Positions 35,283 through 43,482 of a stretch of 47,032 nucleotides of DNA are shown one piece after another (within the stretch, counting starts at the first letter, position 1; every line of letters begins with the position of its first letter). Source of the stretch: SIAJ01 sp036266155. Lineage in GTDB: Bacteria; Planctomycetota; Planctomycetia; Gemmatales; Gemmataceae. The stretch spans positions 1 to 47,032 of the forward strand of contig DATANR010000258.1 in assembly GCA_036266155.1 (NCBI GenBank). Direction: 5' to 3'. Below the pieces are notes generated by a model. That model was not told the origin of the DNA and made no database searches. It saw only the letters and a program-made list of their open reading frames with translations. The position numbers and the translations under genes are program-made.

Positions 35283-35732
35283 TCAGCCACTCCTTTCGGT
35301 TGCAGTAGTTGAAGTGTCGACGGTCGAATGACCAGCGGCCGGCTTAGACAGTTCTGCCAGTGCCCACTCGCCCGGGGCCGTACGGATGAACTTCGTCTTG
35401 GCCTGCCGCATCAGACTGTAAATCGAATTGACGACTTGTTTGCGGTCGCTGCGGGCCGGGCAATAGCCTCCGGCAACCAAGCGATTGACGATATCGTCGG
35501 TCTTCAACGGCCGCCCAGCTTCTTGAAGCACCGAGACAGCGGCGTCCGTTAGTGACTTCCTGGGCCTTCCGGATTTGGCAGTGTGGCTGCACGTCGGCAA
35601 TTCTCCGTCCCAGCCAGCTTGATGGGCAAGTGCCATCAACGAAGTCCACGCTCGGTCCAGACCCTTCTGAGCGGCCGACAAGTCGCGCAGTGCTTTCCCA
35701 AATGTCGTCCGCGACAATTCTCTAGTAGCCAT
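35283..35732 (-). CDS. HARE-HTH-like winged-helix protein
   Basis: 149 aa from ATG 35732 (MATRELSRTTFGKAL). After a helical N-terminus, residues about 65-130 read LTDAAVSVLQEAGRPLKTDDIVNRL ... VVNSIYSLMRQAKTKFIRTAPGEWALAE, the pattern of the HARE-HTH domain seen in restriction and chromatin proteins: helix-turn-helix, then a two-strand wing. A DNA-binding role is likely. The Ser/Thr-rich tail is probably disordered. It is convergent with the candidate small RNA. The preceding AT-rich stretch probably holds its promoter. Confidence 0.7.
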   Translation of the reverse strand: MATRELSRTTFGKALRDLSAAQKGLDRAWTSLMALAHQAGWDGELPTCSHTAKSGRPRKSLTDAAVSVLQEAGRPLKTDDIVNRLVAGGYCPARSDRKQVVNSIYSLMRQAKTKFIRTAPGEWALAELSKPAAGHSTVDTSTTATERSG

Positions 35733-35801
35733 TGGTCTTCGCGATTTAGACGTTAATCCGCTCACATGGTAGCGCGCGACTCTTGAAGATAAAGTGGGCA
35801 A

Positions 35802-36107
35802 CGTGCGAGCGGCCTAAAGACAACGTGGGCAAGGCCTTAAGTTCCGATTTGTGGTATATTTGCGAACGAGCCGCGCCAAAAAAACTCAGCTGAGTTTGGA
35901 CCTTACTCAGCTGAGAGTTACGTCAATTCCAATCCTGTCACACAATTCTTCGTGAATCGGAATGCGTTAAAATCCAATACCTCAAAAGAAATTTTCGCGT
36001 TCCGTATTTTTTCGATTCGCAGCAGGAATGCCGCTCGCATTTCGCAGATGACATTCAACAAATCGCGACCTACTAGAGTTGACAGTACCAATTAAGGATA
36101 TACCATC
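35802..36107. other. AT-rich gene-free stretch
   Basis: No gene supported. It is markedly more AT-rich than its surroundings and holds GTGGGCAA repeats near 35792-35830, two CTCAGCTGAG palindromes (listed separately), and a TTGACA at 36079-36084. It probably regulates the diverging HARE-type and Cas4-like genes. Confidence 0.5.
35882..35915. promoter_or_regulatory. Tandem CTCAGCTGAG palindromes (candidate operator)
   Basis: AAACTCAGCTGAGTTT (35882-35897) is a perfect 16-base palindrome. A second core CTCAGCTGAG lies at 35906-35915. Their centres are 21 bases apart, two helical turns, as expected for a dimer-pair binding site on one DNA face. Confidence 0.5.
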
Positions 36108-36135
36108 TTGAATATGAACTAACGTACACTATACA
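36108..36135 (+). promoter_or_regulatory. Candidate promoter of the Cas4-like gene
   Basis: TTGAAT (36108-36113) and TATACA (36130-36135) are spaced 16 bases; transcription would begin about 10 bases before the ATG at 36152. Matches are partial, and no clear ribosome site follows, so translation may be near-leaderless. Confidence 0.35.
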
Positions 36136-36151
36136 CATTTCCGAGCGCATC

Positions 36152-36814
36152 ATGTCTTCAACCGCTGCCATTCGCACCAGTCCATCCATTTGGGTCACCG
36201 GCATCGCCAATCTGCTGGCTGGCGACAAGCAATGTGAATGGGCTGTGTGGTTCAAGTCGCACTTCCAGAACTTCGCACGCATACCGCGCAGCAACGACGC
36301 GGTTACCTGGCAACTGAACCACACCGCGTTGCTGCAACGCACCGTTGCACGCCTAATCAGCGAGGGCTATACGGTCACGACCGAGAACCAGAACTGGTTC
36401 GGTCTCGCTGGCTCGGTCGGCACGCTCTCCGGAAAGCCCGACATCATCGCCGTTCGCGATGGCGATGGCCTCATCGTAGACACCAAGACCGGGACACCGA
36501 GAGCCGCCGACCGCGTCCAGGTCATGCTCTACATGTGGGCGGTGCCGAAGTGCTTACTACAGTTTCGAGGCGTTCGGTTCGACGGACGGGTCGTGTACGG
36601 CACGGGAGAGTTGTGGATGCCCGGCGACGAAGTGGATGCGACGTTCATCGGGCGAGCGCGGAACACAATTCGGGCCGTCGCCGATGGTCAGCGAGCGCGA
36701 AAGGTGCCCAGCTTCAACGAATGCCGGTTTTGCCCAATTACCGAAGCGGATTGCCCGGAACGGCTGGTTTTGGATGGGAGTAGTGGGGTGAGGGGCGAGA
36801 CGGATGAGTTCTAG
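36152..36814 (+). CDS. Cas4-like PD-(D/E)xK nuclease with four-Cys cluster
   Basis: 220 aa. The RecB-like nuclease core is GKPDIIAV (D97), LIVDTKTG (D110, K112) and the QxxxY helix RVQVMLYMW (Q123, Y127). Cysteines C28 (GDKQCEWAVWFK) and C191, C194, C201 (ECRFCPITEADCP) have the Cas4/AddB arrangement, one near the N-terminus and three at the C-terminus, expected to hold an Fe-S cluster. It probably processes DNA ends. No CRISPR array or cas gene is in the window, so it is a solo Cas4-like protein as found in mobile elements. It stands alone on its strand; the next gene is convergent with 14 bases between. Confidence 0.8.
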   Translation: MSSTAAIRTSPSIWVTGIANLLAGDKQCEWAVWFKSHFQNFARIPRSNDAVTWQLNHTALLQRTVARLISEGYTVTTENQNWFGLAGSVGTLSGKPDIIAVRDGDGLIVDTKTGTPRAADRVQVMLYMWAVPKCLLQFRGVRFDGRVVYGTGELWMPGDEVDATFIGRARNTIRAVADGQRARKVPSFNECRFCPITEADCPERLVLDGSSGVRGETDEF

Positions 36815-36828
36815 GTCATTCGGACCGT

Positions 36829-37080
36829 TCAACCAAACTTGAGTATTGCCAGAATGACCATTGCCGTGACAGTAATTATTGCCGCGATAATTGGCCCGAA
36901 GTACGGATGGCGTTGGAGAAATGTCTGCCGTGGAGGCGGTGGTGGCACCGGCGGCGCGGGCGGTACAGGCCCGGCTGGAAATATGGTCGTATTGTGCGCA
37001 AAACCCGTATCTGGGTCGATGTATTGCTCAAACCGCATGTTACCTAGTTGCTCCTCCCAATCATCTGATTTGCTTCGCAT
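36829..37080 (-). CDS. Small Pro-rich tail-anchored membrane protein
   Basis: 83 aa from ATG 37080 with AGAGAAA upstream. An acidic N-terminus (MRSKSDDWEEQLGNMRFEQYI) is followed by a proline run (PVPPAPPVPPPPP) and a C-terminal membrane span (IIAAIITVTAMVILAILKFG). It would expose its N-terminal part to the cytoplasm. A TATAAT on the minus strand at 37194-37199 could be its -10 box. The opposite-strand frame looks like a shadow. Function unknown. Confidence 0.55.
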   Translation of the reverse strand: MRSKSDDWEEQLGNMRFEQYIDPDTGFAHNTTIFPAGPVPPAPPVPPPPPRQTFLQRHPYFGPIIAAIITVTAMVILAILKFG

Positions 37081-37380
37081 GGCTTTCTCTGGGGTTTCCT
37101 CGGTATTTTGCAATCTTGCAGAACTGTCAGCGGCGCAGCCATTCTTGTCGTTCTTTCGGATTGGCAATGCGGCCCCGTGTCAGTGCTACCCAATTATAGC
37201 GCTGGGCTGGACAAGGCGTAGACAGTGAAAACTTCCGTACAGGGCGGAGGCCCTGCGACTGGCCACGCCCGCGCCAGCGGCGAAGCCAGTTGCCAGTGAA
37301 ACGGTATCGACGGCCGAGCAATCGGCCGGCGCGGGTAAGTGCTGTTGCGATTGCCCGCACCCATGCCGTTGCGTCGTCAA
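37081..37380. other. Gene-free stretch with a minus-strand TATAAT
   Basis: No gene supported. TATAAT on the minus strand at 37194-37199 could start the small membrane-protein transcript; its -35 match is poor. The rest shows no structure that I can name. Confidence 0.35.
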
Positions 37381-37659
37381 CTATTGCTTTCGCGGCCTCC
37401 CCGGTCGTGGCCCCGCCGGCTCAGGGCCTGGTTCATCCCCTTGGGCTTCGAGAGCGTTCATCAGCTTGCCCATCGATGTGTTGAGCGCCCGCGCCAACTT
37501 CTGGATGACCTGCAAATTCGCCCCGCGTTTTCCCCGTTCAATCAGGCCGATGTGGGTGCGGTGCAGGCCGGCGATGTCGGCGAGCTTCTCTTGTGCGATG
37601 CCGGCTCGCTTGCGGAGTCGGCGAACCACCCAGCCAAATTTCTGTTCCAGCGTTGCCAC
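37381..37659 (-). CDS. XRE family helix-turn-helix regulator
   Basis: About 92 aa from GTG 37659, or 96 aa from GTG 37671; no ATG fits. The HTH spans VVRRLRKRAGIAQEKLADIAGLHRTHIGLIERGKRG and continues LQVIQKLARALNTSMGKLM, a standard lambda-repressor-type five-helix domain. The tail GPEPAGPRPGRPRKQ is basic and disordered. It is divergent from the membrane SmpA-like gene across a region with repeated ATCCGGGA, so it probably represses itself and perhaps that gene. Confidence 0.85.
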   Translation of the reverse strand: MATLEQKFGWVVRRLRKRAGIAQEKLADIAGLHRTHIGLIERGKRGANLQVIQKLARALNTSMGKLMNALEAQGDEPGPEPAGPRPGRPRKQ

Positions 37660-37696
37660 GGCGGTGAGCACCCGGTGAAAACGGGTACTGCACCTA

Positions 37697-37769
37697 ATCC
37701 GGGACAATCCGTCTACAGCCGGAATATCCGGGATTATTTGTCTCCTATTTACCAGGTAATTGTGTACAC
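37697..37769. promoter_or_regulatory. Candidate operator cluster of the XRE regulator
   Basis: ATCCGGGA occurs at 37697-37704 and 37726-37733. CCGGA-ATA-TCCGG (37719-37731) is an inverted repeat and GTGTACAC (37762-37769) a perfect palindrome. All lie between the divergent starts of the regulator and the next gene. Confidence 0.4.
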
Positions 37770-37886
37770 TGGGTCGTGCTCCGTCTGCGAGTTCGCCAAG
37801 GGCCGGACGACCACTCGCCGCTGCCCATCGGGGGTCGCGGCCGTCCACCCACGAGCGGCGGGCAACTCATCAACGAGAGACATCAA

Positions 37887-38600
37887 ATGGGCCGTCGGAA
37901 TCAGTCGAATGGCGGTATGGGCTGCATGATGTGGAGCCTAATCGGGTGCGGCGGCATGGTTGCCCTGGGCGTGGTTGTGGTCATCGTCATCGCGGTCGTC
38001 ATCAGCCGCGACGCCAAGCAACGGGCTGATTCTCTTGCTGAAGCCGACCGGCTATACCAGGCGAACAAGGTGGAAGAGGCCATCGCCAAATACAAGGACG
38101 GCTACAGTGCCGCTGGCAACCGCAAAGCCGAAGTGGTCAAGCGAATCGTGGATTTTGAAGCTGGAAAGGGGAACACGACTGAGGCAAAAAAATGGGTTGA
38201 CCGTGGCTTGGCGGACAAGCTCGTACTGTCGTTCGACAGCCCTGGCGGGCGCTCACTGCTGGCTGATGCACAAAGGGACCGGGACGCCAAGGTGGCCCAG
38301 CAACGAGCCGAAGACGACGCTCGTGCCAAACAGCAAACGACCGAACGGGATGACCGCGACCAGGTCCGCAAGAACCGCAATCTACCACGAGAAGAGTTTC
38401 GGGCCTTGCTGAAGGGCAAGACCAAGGAAGAGGTCATCCGCCTGATTGGCCGCCCCGACGAAATCGTGGACATCGAAGGGATTGGCGGGCAGGCCTACAA
38501 CTATGCAAACGTGGCCCCCGACCCGGTCTCCAAGAAGCGGTCGCTCGCGAGCGTCAGCTTCGACAAGGCGGGCGTCGTTGAGTCGGTGAATTTCATCTGA
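37887..38600 (+). CDS. Single-pass membrane protein with SmpA/OmlA-like tail
   Basis: 237 aa from ATG 37887 with GAGAG upstream. A basic, Gly-rich N-terminus precedes one span (about 21-40, GMVALGVVVVIVIAVVISRD). A TPR-like helical pair follows (LAEADRLYQANKVEEAIAKYKDGY), then a coiled coil rich in R/D/Q, then a C-terminal domain with LLKGKTKEEVIRLIGRPDEI and AYNYANVAPDP...ASVSFDKAGVVESV, the SmpA/OmlA/BamE-like fold pattern. It is probably a sensor or assembly factor facing outside. It stands alone on this strand; the next gene begins 85 bases on. Confidence 0.65.
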   Translation: MGRRNQSNGGMGCMMWSLIGCGGMVALGVVVVIVIAVVISRDAKQRADSLAEADRLYQANKVEEAIAKYKDGYSAAGNRKAEVVKRIVDFEAGKGNTTEAKKWVDRGLADKLVLSFDSPGGRSLLADAQRDRDAKVAQQRAEDDARAKQQTTERDDRDQVRKNRNLPREEFRALLKGKTKEEVIRLIGRPDEIVDIEGIGGQAYNYANVAPDPVSKKRSLASVSFDKAGVVESVNFI

Positions 38601-38685
38601 CGATTCTTGCTGGAAAAAATTGGATGCCGAACCTGAAGTGCCTACCACAAGTCATTGCATTGGAGCCACCATCTTGGAGTGAACT

Positions 38686-40332
38686 GTGTCGCCCATTCAG
38701 ACCATCGGTCCACTCGGCTATCGCCGGCTCGGCGACTTGCCGCGAGGCACGAACGACAATCGCGGGCTGATGCTGGCGCAAGGGTTGGCCAGCGTGTATG
38801 GGTATGAACGATACCTCGAATCTTCGTATGTGCGATTGCCTTTTCGACGCGTTGACCTTCCGGTTCCGGAGACGATTCGCCTTGTCAGCGTCATCTCTGC
38901 GGATTCCACGCCTACTGAAGCTGACTTGGCGTTCATGCCGCATGCCATTTACTTGACCCACCGCGAAGCAGGTGTGAAGAAGCCGGTCTATGCCGAACAG
39001 GACGTTCTGACGCGACTGGTGGACGACGCGCCAAACAGTCCTAATCGCTGGCTGGCCCTACACCAAATCGGGCGAGCCGTAATAACTTCTCAGCCGCTGT
39101 ACTTTACGCAACTACTTGTCCGGCACGCTCTTCCCGCACTCTTTCGGATGTATCCCGGAGGAAAACTCACCGTTTGGAAATACAACCACGACTCTCCAGG
39201 GGCGTTCGGCGGCCTGCCAATGCTCTATTCGGCCGCCCTTATGCCCTTGAAGGACGAATTGGGCGGGCAGCAATTCGTTGGTTTTGCGACCCAACAAGAG
39301 GCAATGGGTCACAACGTGTTCGACCGCGCGCCTGTGCTGTTTGACTTCCTTTCGTATCTGTTCTTCCCCTTCGTAGGAGGGTTTCAGTTTTCCGCTGGCC
39401 CCTTCCTCTTCATGTTTCTGTTCGACAAGCCCGAGGAGATTTGTCCACCGCCATTTCCATCGGACTGGTTAGCTCATCCGAAGCGAATGGCCGATTTCGC
39501 GCGAGAACAGGTGGACCATTTTGACCCAGCTTTGGAATTGCCCTCTCCGGCCCGGAGCCGGGCAGCATTGCAAAGACTCGTTCACTTGACCGGTTTCGGC
39601 GTAGAAGACCGGCTGACGCTGCTCAAGTGGCTGGTGAAGCGATTCAATCGACTGACGATTGAACTGAACGATGTCTGCAATTTCTTGGTTGACCCCAATG
39701 ACCCTGATAGCGAAGTCGAGCCGATATTCGCTTTCGAGCATCTTTTGACGGTGGACCGTCTATCCCGAAGCACGCTCTTGGCCATGACTTACACGGAGCC
39801 AACGGCGGCGCGAACGTTCGCCTTTGAAGTCGCTGACTTATACGGCGAACTCAACAAACGACATCGAAATGTTGCGGCCCCGGTCTTCAGCAAGCAGCTT
39901 CTGAATCCTGCCGACGCCCCTGGGATTCTGAAGCCATTATTGGCCACGCTACCGGAACCTTTTGCAAGCTATTTCGTGGCACAAACGGACGAGTCGTATC
40001 GCCGACTGGAGGAAGGGGTGATTGAGTCGGTGTGGGTCCGCAATCGAGTGACTTCGGCTGGCGTTCGTGTGAAAACAAAGGACTTGCAGAACGACGAAAC
40101 GCTGACCCGAGGGAGTTTCGTTGCAGAACTGCTCCGCGCAACGCGCAACTCGCATCACGGGTATTTGTCGGATTTGAGCAACAAGAACTTGCCGGCGAGG
40201 TTCTTGTTGCTTGCCGACGGCAACATTCCTGTGGAGCTAAGCAGCCTGCCCGCCTTATGGTGGCTGGCGTTTTGCGCCGACCCTGCGTTGGTCGGGTGGA
40301 AGCACCTGCCAACGAACCACTATCCCGAGTGA
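38686..40332 (+). CDS. Orphan protein of unknown function (GTG start)
   Basis: 548 aa from GTG 38686 with GGAGTGA upstream. No family recognised. There is no signal peptide. A strongly hydrophobic stretch near residues 215-250 (LFDFLSYLFFPFVGGF and following FLFMFLF) could be buried or a membrane hairpin. Aromatic- and Pro-rich segments suggest a globular alpha/beta protein. GC content is lower than in the core genes. It lies between the SmpA-like membrane protein and the 173-aa orphan, all on the plus strand. Confidence 0.7.
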   Translation: MSPIQTIGPLGYRRLGDLPRGTNDNRGLMLAQGLASVYGYERYLESSYVRLPFRRVDLPVPETIRLVSVISADSTPTEADLAFMPHAIYLTHREAGVKKPVYAEQDVLTRLVDDAPNSPNRWLALHQIGRAVITSQPLYFTQLLVRHALPALFRMYPGGKLTVWKYNHDSPGAFGGLPMLYSAALMPLKDELGGQQFVGFATQQEAMGHNVFDRAPVLFDFLSYLFFPFVGGFQFSAGPFLFMFLFDKPEEICPPPFPSDWLAHPKRMADFAREQVDHFDPALELPSPARSRAALQRLVHLTGFGVEDRLTLLKWLVKRFNRLTIELNDVCNFLVDPNDPDSEVEPIFAFEHLLTVDRLSRSTLLAMTYTEPTAARTFAFEVADLYGELNKRHRNVAAPVFSKQLLNPADAPGILKPLLATLPEPFASYFVAQTDESYRRLEEGVIESVWVRNRVTSAGVRVKTKDLQNDETLTRGSFVAELLRATRNSHHGYLSDLSNKNLPARFLLLADGNIPVELSSLPALWWLAFCADPALVGWKHLPTNHYPE

Positions 40333-40400
40333 CTGGCCTTCCATTTCTTTATGCGAATCGATTAGGAAGTGGGTCAGCATAACAGCCGAGAGCAATTTCG

Positions 40401-40922
40401 ATGTGGACCACCAATTCCACCGACTTCGTCTACTTCGGCCGCTCCCAATGCAGCCGGCAGCATGCGTTCGCGGCCTTCGTCCATGCTGGCGTCCCCGACG
40501 CCGACGCTCGCCGCAAGGCGGATGCGTTGCCGCGTGTCAGTGGGCCTGTTCCGGTAGCTTTTGCGTCATCAGAGCCGACCGCCAATGCCTACCATAGCGA
40601 AGGCGAAGACGGCCTGCCCGCCGCAATTGTCATCGCCAGCGACACTGGCATGGACCCGACGACCTTTCGCGACCGCCTATCGCATGCAATCGGCGTCGCC
40701 AAAGGTCTCGCCAGCGAACCGCGTGAAGTCGCCAACAAGGCTCTGGAAAGCCTGGACATCGACCCGAAGTCAGCGGACCCGAAGTACATGGCCGAAGCTC
40801 TGCGACTAGCCACTCCGACCGCATCGCCAGATAGCGAATCGGCCGGCCAGCAAGCGACGGGCTATGCCTTTGGTGGCTCTGCTCGCAGAAAGGTAGTGGT
40901 CATCGGCTCTATTGCCGGCTGA
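40401..40922 (+). CDS. Orphan small protein
   Basis: 173 aa from ATG 40401 (MWTTNSTDFVYFGRSQCS). No recognised domain. The central part (DGLPAAIVIASDTGMDPTTFRDRL) and a helical segment (AIGVAKGLASEPREVANKALE) look globular. The tail is Ser/Ala/Gln-rich and ends RKVVVIGSIAG. Same strand as the preceding orphan gene, 68 bases away, so possibly co-transcribed. A 10-bp hairpin follows. Confidence 0.55.
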   Translation: MWTTNSTDFVYFGRSQCSRQHAFAAFVHAGVPDADARRKADALPRVSGPVPVAFASSEPTANAYHSEGEDGLPAAIVIASDTGMDPTTFRDRLSHAIGVAKGLASEPREVANKALESLDIDPKSADPKYMAEALRLATPTASPDSESAGQQATGYAFGGSARRKVVVIGSIAG

Positions 40923-40938
40923 TTGCCAGCCACAGAAA

Positions 40939-40996
40939 GTCCCGCCCCCGTTCGCCAACCGTCGCCCACTCAGTCAACAAACCACCGGGGCGGGAC
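40939..40996 (+). terminator. Hairpin after the 173-aa orphan gene
   Basis: GTCCCGCCCC (40939-40948) pairs perfectly with GGGGCGGGAC (40987-40996) over a 38-base loop. No U-tract follows; partial terminator at best. Confidence 0.4.
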
Positions 40997-41531
40997 GGGG
41001 AAAGAGTTAGCCGCAACGACCGATATATCAAGAGAATTCGCCAAGGATTGGCGACATGACTTGACTCACGTTTCAATCGTGACTTTGCATTCGACCTTGC
41101 ATTTCACGGCTGAACTCACGGCGGTCTTCGTCACCGCCTCGCAAGCGTGTCCACCGTATCCGATTTTTGCTAATCCTAACCCATTCTGCACTATGGCTCT
41201 AGGTTGCGTCAATGGGTTACTTGCAATGACAGCTGACGCAAGGCTTCCTTTCGGGTGGCGACCAAGCGACCACCGTACCCAAAAGATTTGATGCAATTTG
41301 TCGGCGCAGCGGCCCTACGGGCACTCTTATTGGGTTAAAACCGCTAACCGGCTTCCTTTTTGATTGACAGCGGTTCGTCCGCAGCAAAGGATGCGTGAAT
41401 TGTACGGGGGCGAGGCGGACGCTCGTCGGGATACCTCCGCAGAAGCATAGTGCACCGGGAGTGTACTGACACTCCACCCCGACGGCAGCACCGCTCCTCA
41501 ATGGTCGGTCAACTTGTTTGCGAGGCCCACG
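40997..41531. other. Gene-free stretch before the Trypco1-trypsin operon
   Basis: No gene supported; the open frames on both strands lack ribosome sites and family features. TTGACA at about 41363-41368 could be a -35 box, but the -10 match is weak. It probably holds the operon's promoter and leader. Confidence 0.4.
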
Positions 41532-41876
41532 ATGCCCAATAACGTGTCAATGAAAGCGATTGCCACAACCGTAGACGAGAAACCAGTTTTGCTGGAGGTT
41601 GTGGAAGTCGAACAGGAGGGCGAAGGGTTTCGAGAAATTGGTCGAACTGAAGATGTCAAAAAGTCGCTTGTCGACGCATTCCACAATGCCTTGGACATTG
41701 TCCGCTCTGTTGGCAAAACTGCGGGCGAACAACTCGGCCGTATCGCAAAAGAAGTAGGTCCGAACAAAGCCGAACTGGAACTGTCAATGAGTCTAAGCGC
41801 CCAGACGGGCTTATGGGTCTTTACGGCCAAAGGGGAGGGAACACTCAAAGTCAAATTCACGTGGGAAGATAAGTAG
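41532..41876 (+). CDS. Trypco1-like (trypsin-co-occurring domain 1) protein
   Basis: 114 aa from ATG 41532 with GAGG 7 bases upstream. The pattern fits the Trypco1/CU044_2847 family as I remember it: N-terminal KPVLLEVVEVEQEG, a central helix LVDAFHNALDIVRSVGKTAGEQLGRI, and C-terminal strands KAELELSMSLSAQTGLWVFTAKGEGTLKVKFTWEDK. That family is known for lying beside trypsin-like protease genes in predicted bacterial conflict systems. Here the next gene, 28 bases away, encodes exactly such a protease. It is cytoplasmic, with no span, and is likely a partner, substrate or regulator of the protease. Confidence 0.8.
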   Translation: MPNNVSMKAIATTVDEKPVLLEVVEVEQEGEGFREIGRTEDVKKSLVDAFHNALDIVRSVGKTAGEQLGRIAKEVGPNKAELELSMSLSAQTGLWVFTAKGEGTLKVKFTWEDK

Positions 41877-41904
41877 GCTAGACACTGCGAATCCTGCGCC
41901 CCAA

Positions 41905-43482
41905 ATGAACGACGCGACACTATCGAGCCTGCTCGCTGACGCCACCGCTCTCGTAAAAGTGAACGGTCAGCCGGCTGGCACCGCTTGGCTTTTCACCAAG
42001 CGCGGACATTTTTTGACGGCGGCTCATGTCATAAAGCCAGGTGAGCAAAACAAGATAACCGTCGATTTTCCGACCAGCGCTGATTCAACGCCACATCCCG
42101 TGACTTGCCTCGCGTGGAATTACGACCCCTCTCAACGCATAGACTTTTGCGTCTTGAAACTCGTAAACGAACCTGCAAGCGCGTTAGGCGCGGACAAGGC
42201 AATCGCCGGCGCAACGAAAGCGGCCCACGCGGACGACCCAATGACCGGGAAGAAGCCGGTCCCGCTGAGCTTTCCTGACACACTTACGTTGCACCTTGAG
42301 GTTATCGTCGCGGGCTATCCATCGTATGGAAAGGAGAATGGCAAGCCGATTCAACTCCCGGCAACGGCCAAGTATATCGGGCTTGTCCCCGGCAGCGGCA
42401 TGCCGCGATGGAAATTCGAGAGCACCAGCTTAGGCGCAGATGGTTACAGCGGGTCAGCAATCGTTGACAAAGACCGCAAAGCCGCCGTGGCGATTACAAC
42501 CAAGGCTTCCCCAGGTGGCGTCGGGAAGCCGGGCGCGCAAGATGTCTTGGCCTGTCCTCTGAGTAGTGTGTTTCCCCTTTTGTTTCCCTTTCTGGTCGAG
42601 CACAATGGTGCAAGCGTTGTTCGCGACCGACGAACGAACCGGCAACTACATCGTCTCTTTTTGATGCTTGTCAGCCGGTTTCGTCATTACCAACTGCTTG
42701 CATCGACAATGAAAACGACTACTTGGCTGGGCCCGAAGGCAGAAAACTTGCTTAGCGTGGCCATCTACCAGTTTGTCAAATTCATATGGCTACTTTTATT
42801 GGTTCCCACGGCCATAGTCGGGTGTGTCACTCTTAGCGAAAACTCGAAACTAAGAGATGACCGTGCGGCTTTTGAGCAGCAGCGAACTGACTACGGTCAA
42901 CAACGGGTTTTGGACGAGAAAACACACTCGCAGGCGATTGATTCACTTAAGAGCCAACATCAAATAGACGTGACCAAACTAGAGAATCGTCTGTACTTGG
43001 CACCAGGTGATTTTCTCACAGGAAAATCGACAAGTCTCGACCAAGAACGGATACTAACGGCTAAAGACAGCAATCGACGCCTGCTGCTTGGCAAGACGCT
43101 GGAATTCTGTAGGGAGAAGCTCGCGGAACTAAAAACTCATGGCCGCGAAGGTTACGTAGTGGTATTCCAGAGCCAACCCTTGCGCATAGGCAAAAACAGC
43201 CTGCGACTAAAGACAGATGTGTTCGACAAAATCAAGCTGGTTCCGAGTGATTGCACAGTATTCTTACAACTGACAGACAAGGAACTCAAGAAGCCGCGCG
43301 GAGTACACGATGACCGCGTATTGCGGTTTGACAACAACGGACGACCTTACATCGAGATTGACGACTCGATAAACGCAAATGAAGTCGTGATTTTTACGCT
43401 GCTGCTCGTTACCGATAATCCTCGTGGATTTTCGGAGTGGCAGATTGCTCCGAAGTCCGTCAACTGGGAGGTCCAACAATGA
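41905..43482 (+). CDS. Membrane-anchored trypsin-like serine protease with outer C-terminal domain
   Basis: 525 aa. No signal peptide; the trypsin-like domain (about 1-235) has H41 in FLTAAHVI, D80 in RIDFCVLKL and S182 in GYSGSAIV, so the triad is complete. A basic stretch (RDRRTNRQLHRL) precedes one membrane span (about 290-308, KFIWLLLLVPTAIVGCVTL), so by the positive-inside rule the protease is cytoplasmic and the C-terminus outside. Outside lie a coiled coil (about 312-362) and an unrecognised beta-rich domain (about 370-525). It overlaps the next gene by ATGA. It looks like a signal-controlled protease coupled to a Trypco1 protein. GC is about 50%, lower than in the core. Confidence 0.85.
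   Translation: MNDATLSSLLADATALVKVNGQPAGTAWLFTKRGHFLTAAHVIKPGEQNKITVDFPTSADSTPHPVTCLAWNYDPSQRIDFCVLKLVNEPASALGADKAIAGATKAAHADDPMTGKKPVPLSFPDTLTLHLEVIVAGYPSYGKENGKPIQLPATAKYIGLVPGSGMPRWKFESTSLGADGYSGSAIVDKDRKAAVAITTKASPGGVGKPGAQDVLACPLSSVFPLLFPFLVEHNGASVVRDRRTNRQLHRLFLMLVSRFRHYQLLASTMKTTTWLGPKAENLLSVAIYQFVKFIWLLLLVPTAIVGCVTLSENSKLRDDRAAFEQQRTDYGQQRVLDEKTHSQAIDSLKSQHQIDVTKLENRLYLAPGDFLTGKSTSLDQERILTAKDSNRRLLLGKTLEFCREKLAELKTHGREGYVVVFQSQPLRIGKNSLRLKTDVFDKIKLVPSDCTVFLQLTDKELKKPRGVHDDRVLRFDNNGRPYIEIDDSINANEVVIFTLLLVTDNPRGFSEWQIAPKSVNWEVQQ

Noticed and set aside
36839..37228. Plus-strand frame opposite the Pro-rich membrane protein
   Set aside because: Gly-rich product arising from the reverse of the proline codons; no ribosome site.
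40923..41291. TTG-started 122-codon frame and an opposite 76-codon frame
   Set aside because: No ribosome site, no family likeness, and the first begins directly at the preceding stop.
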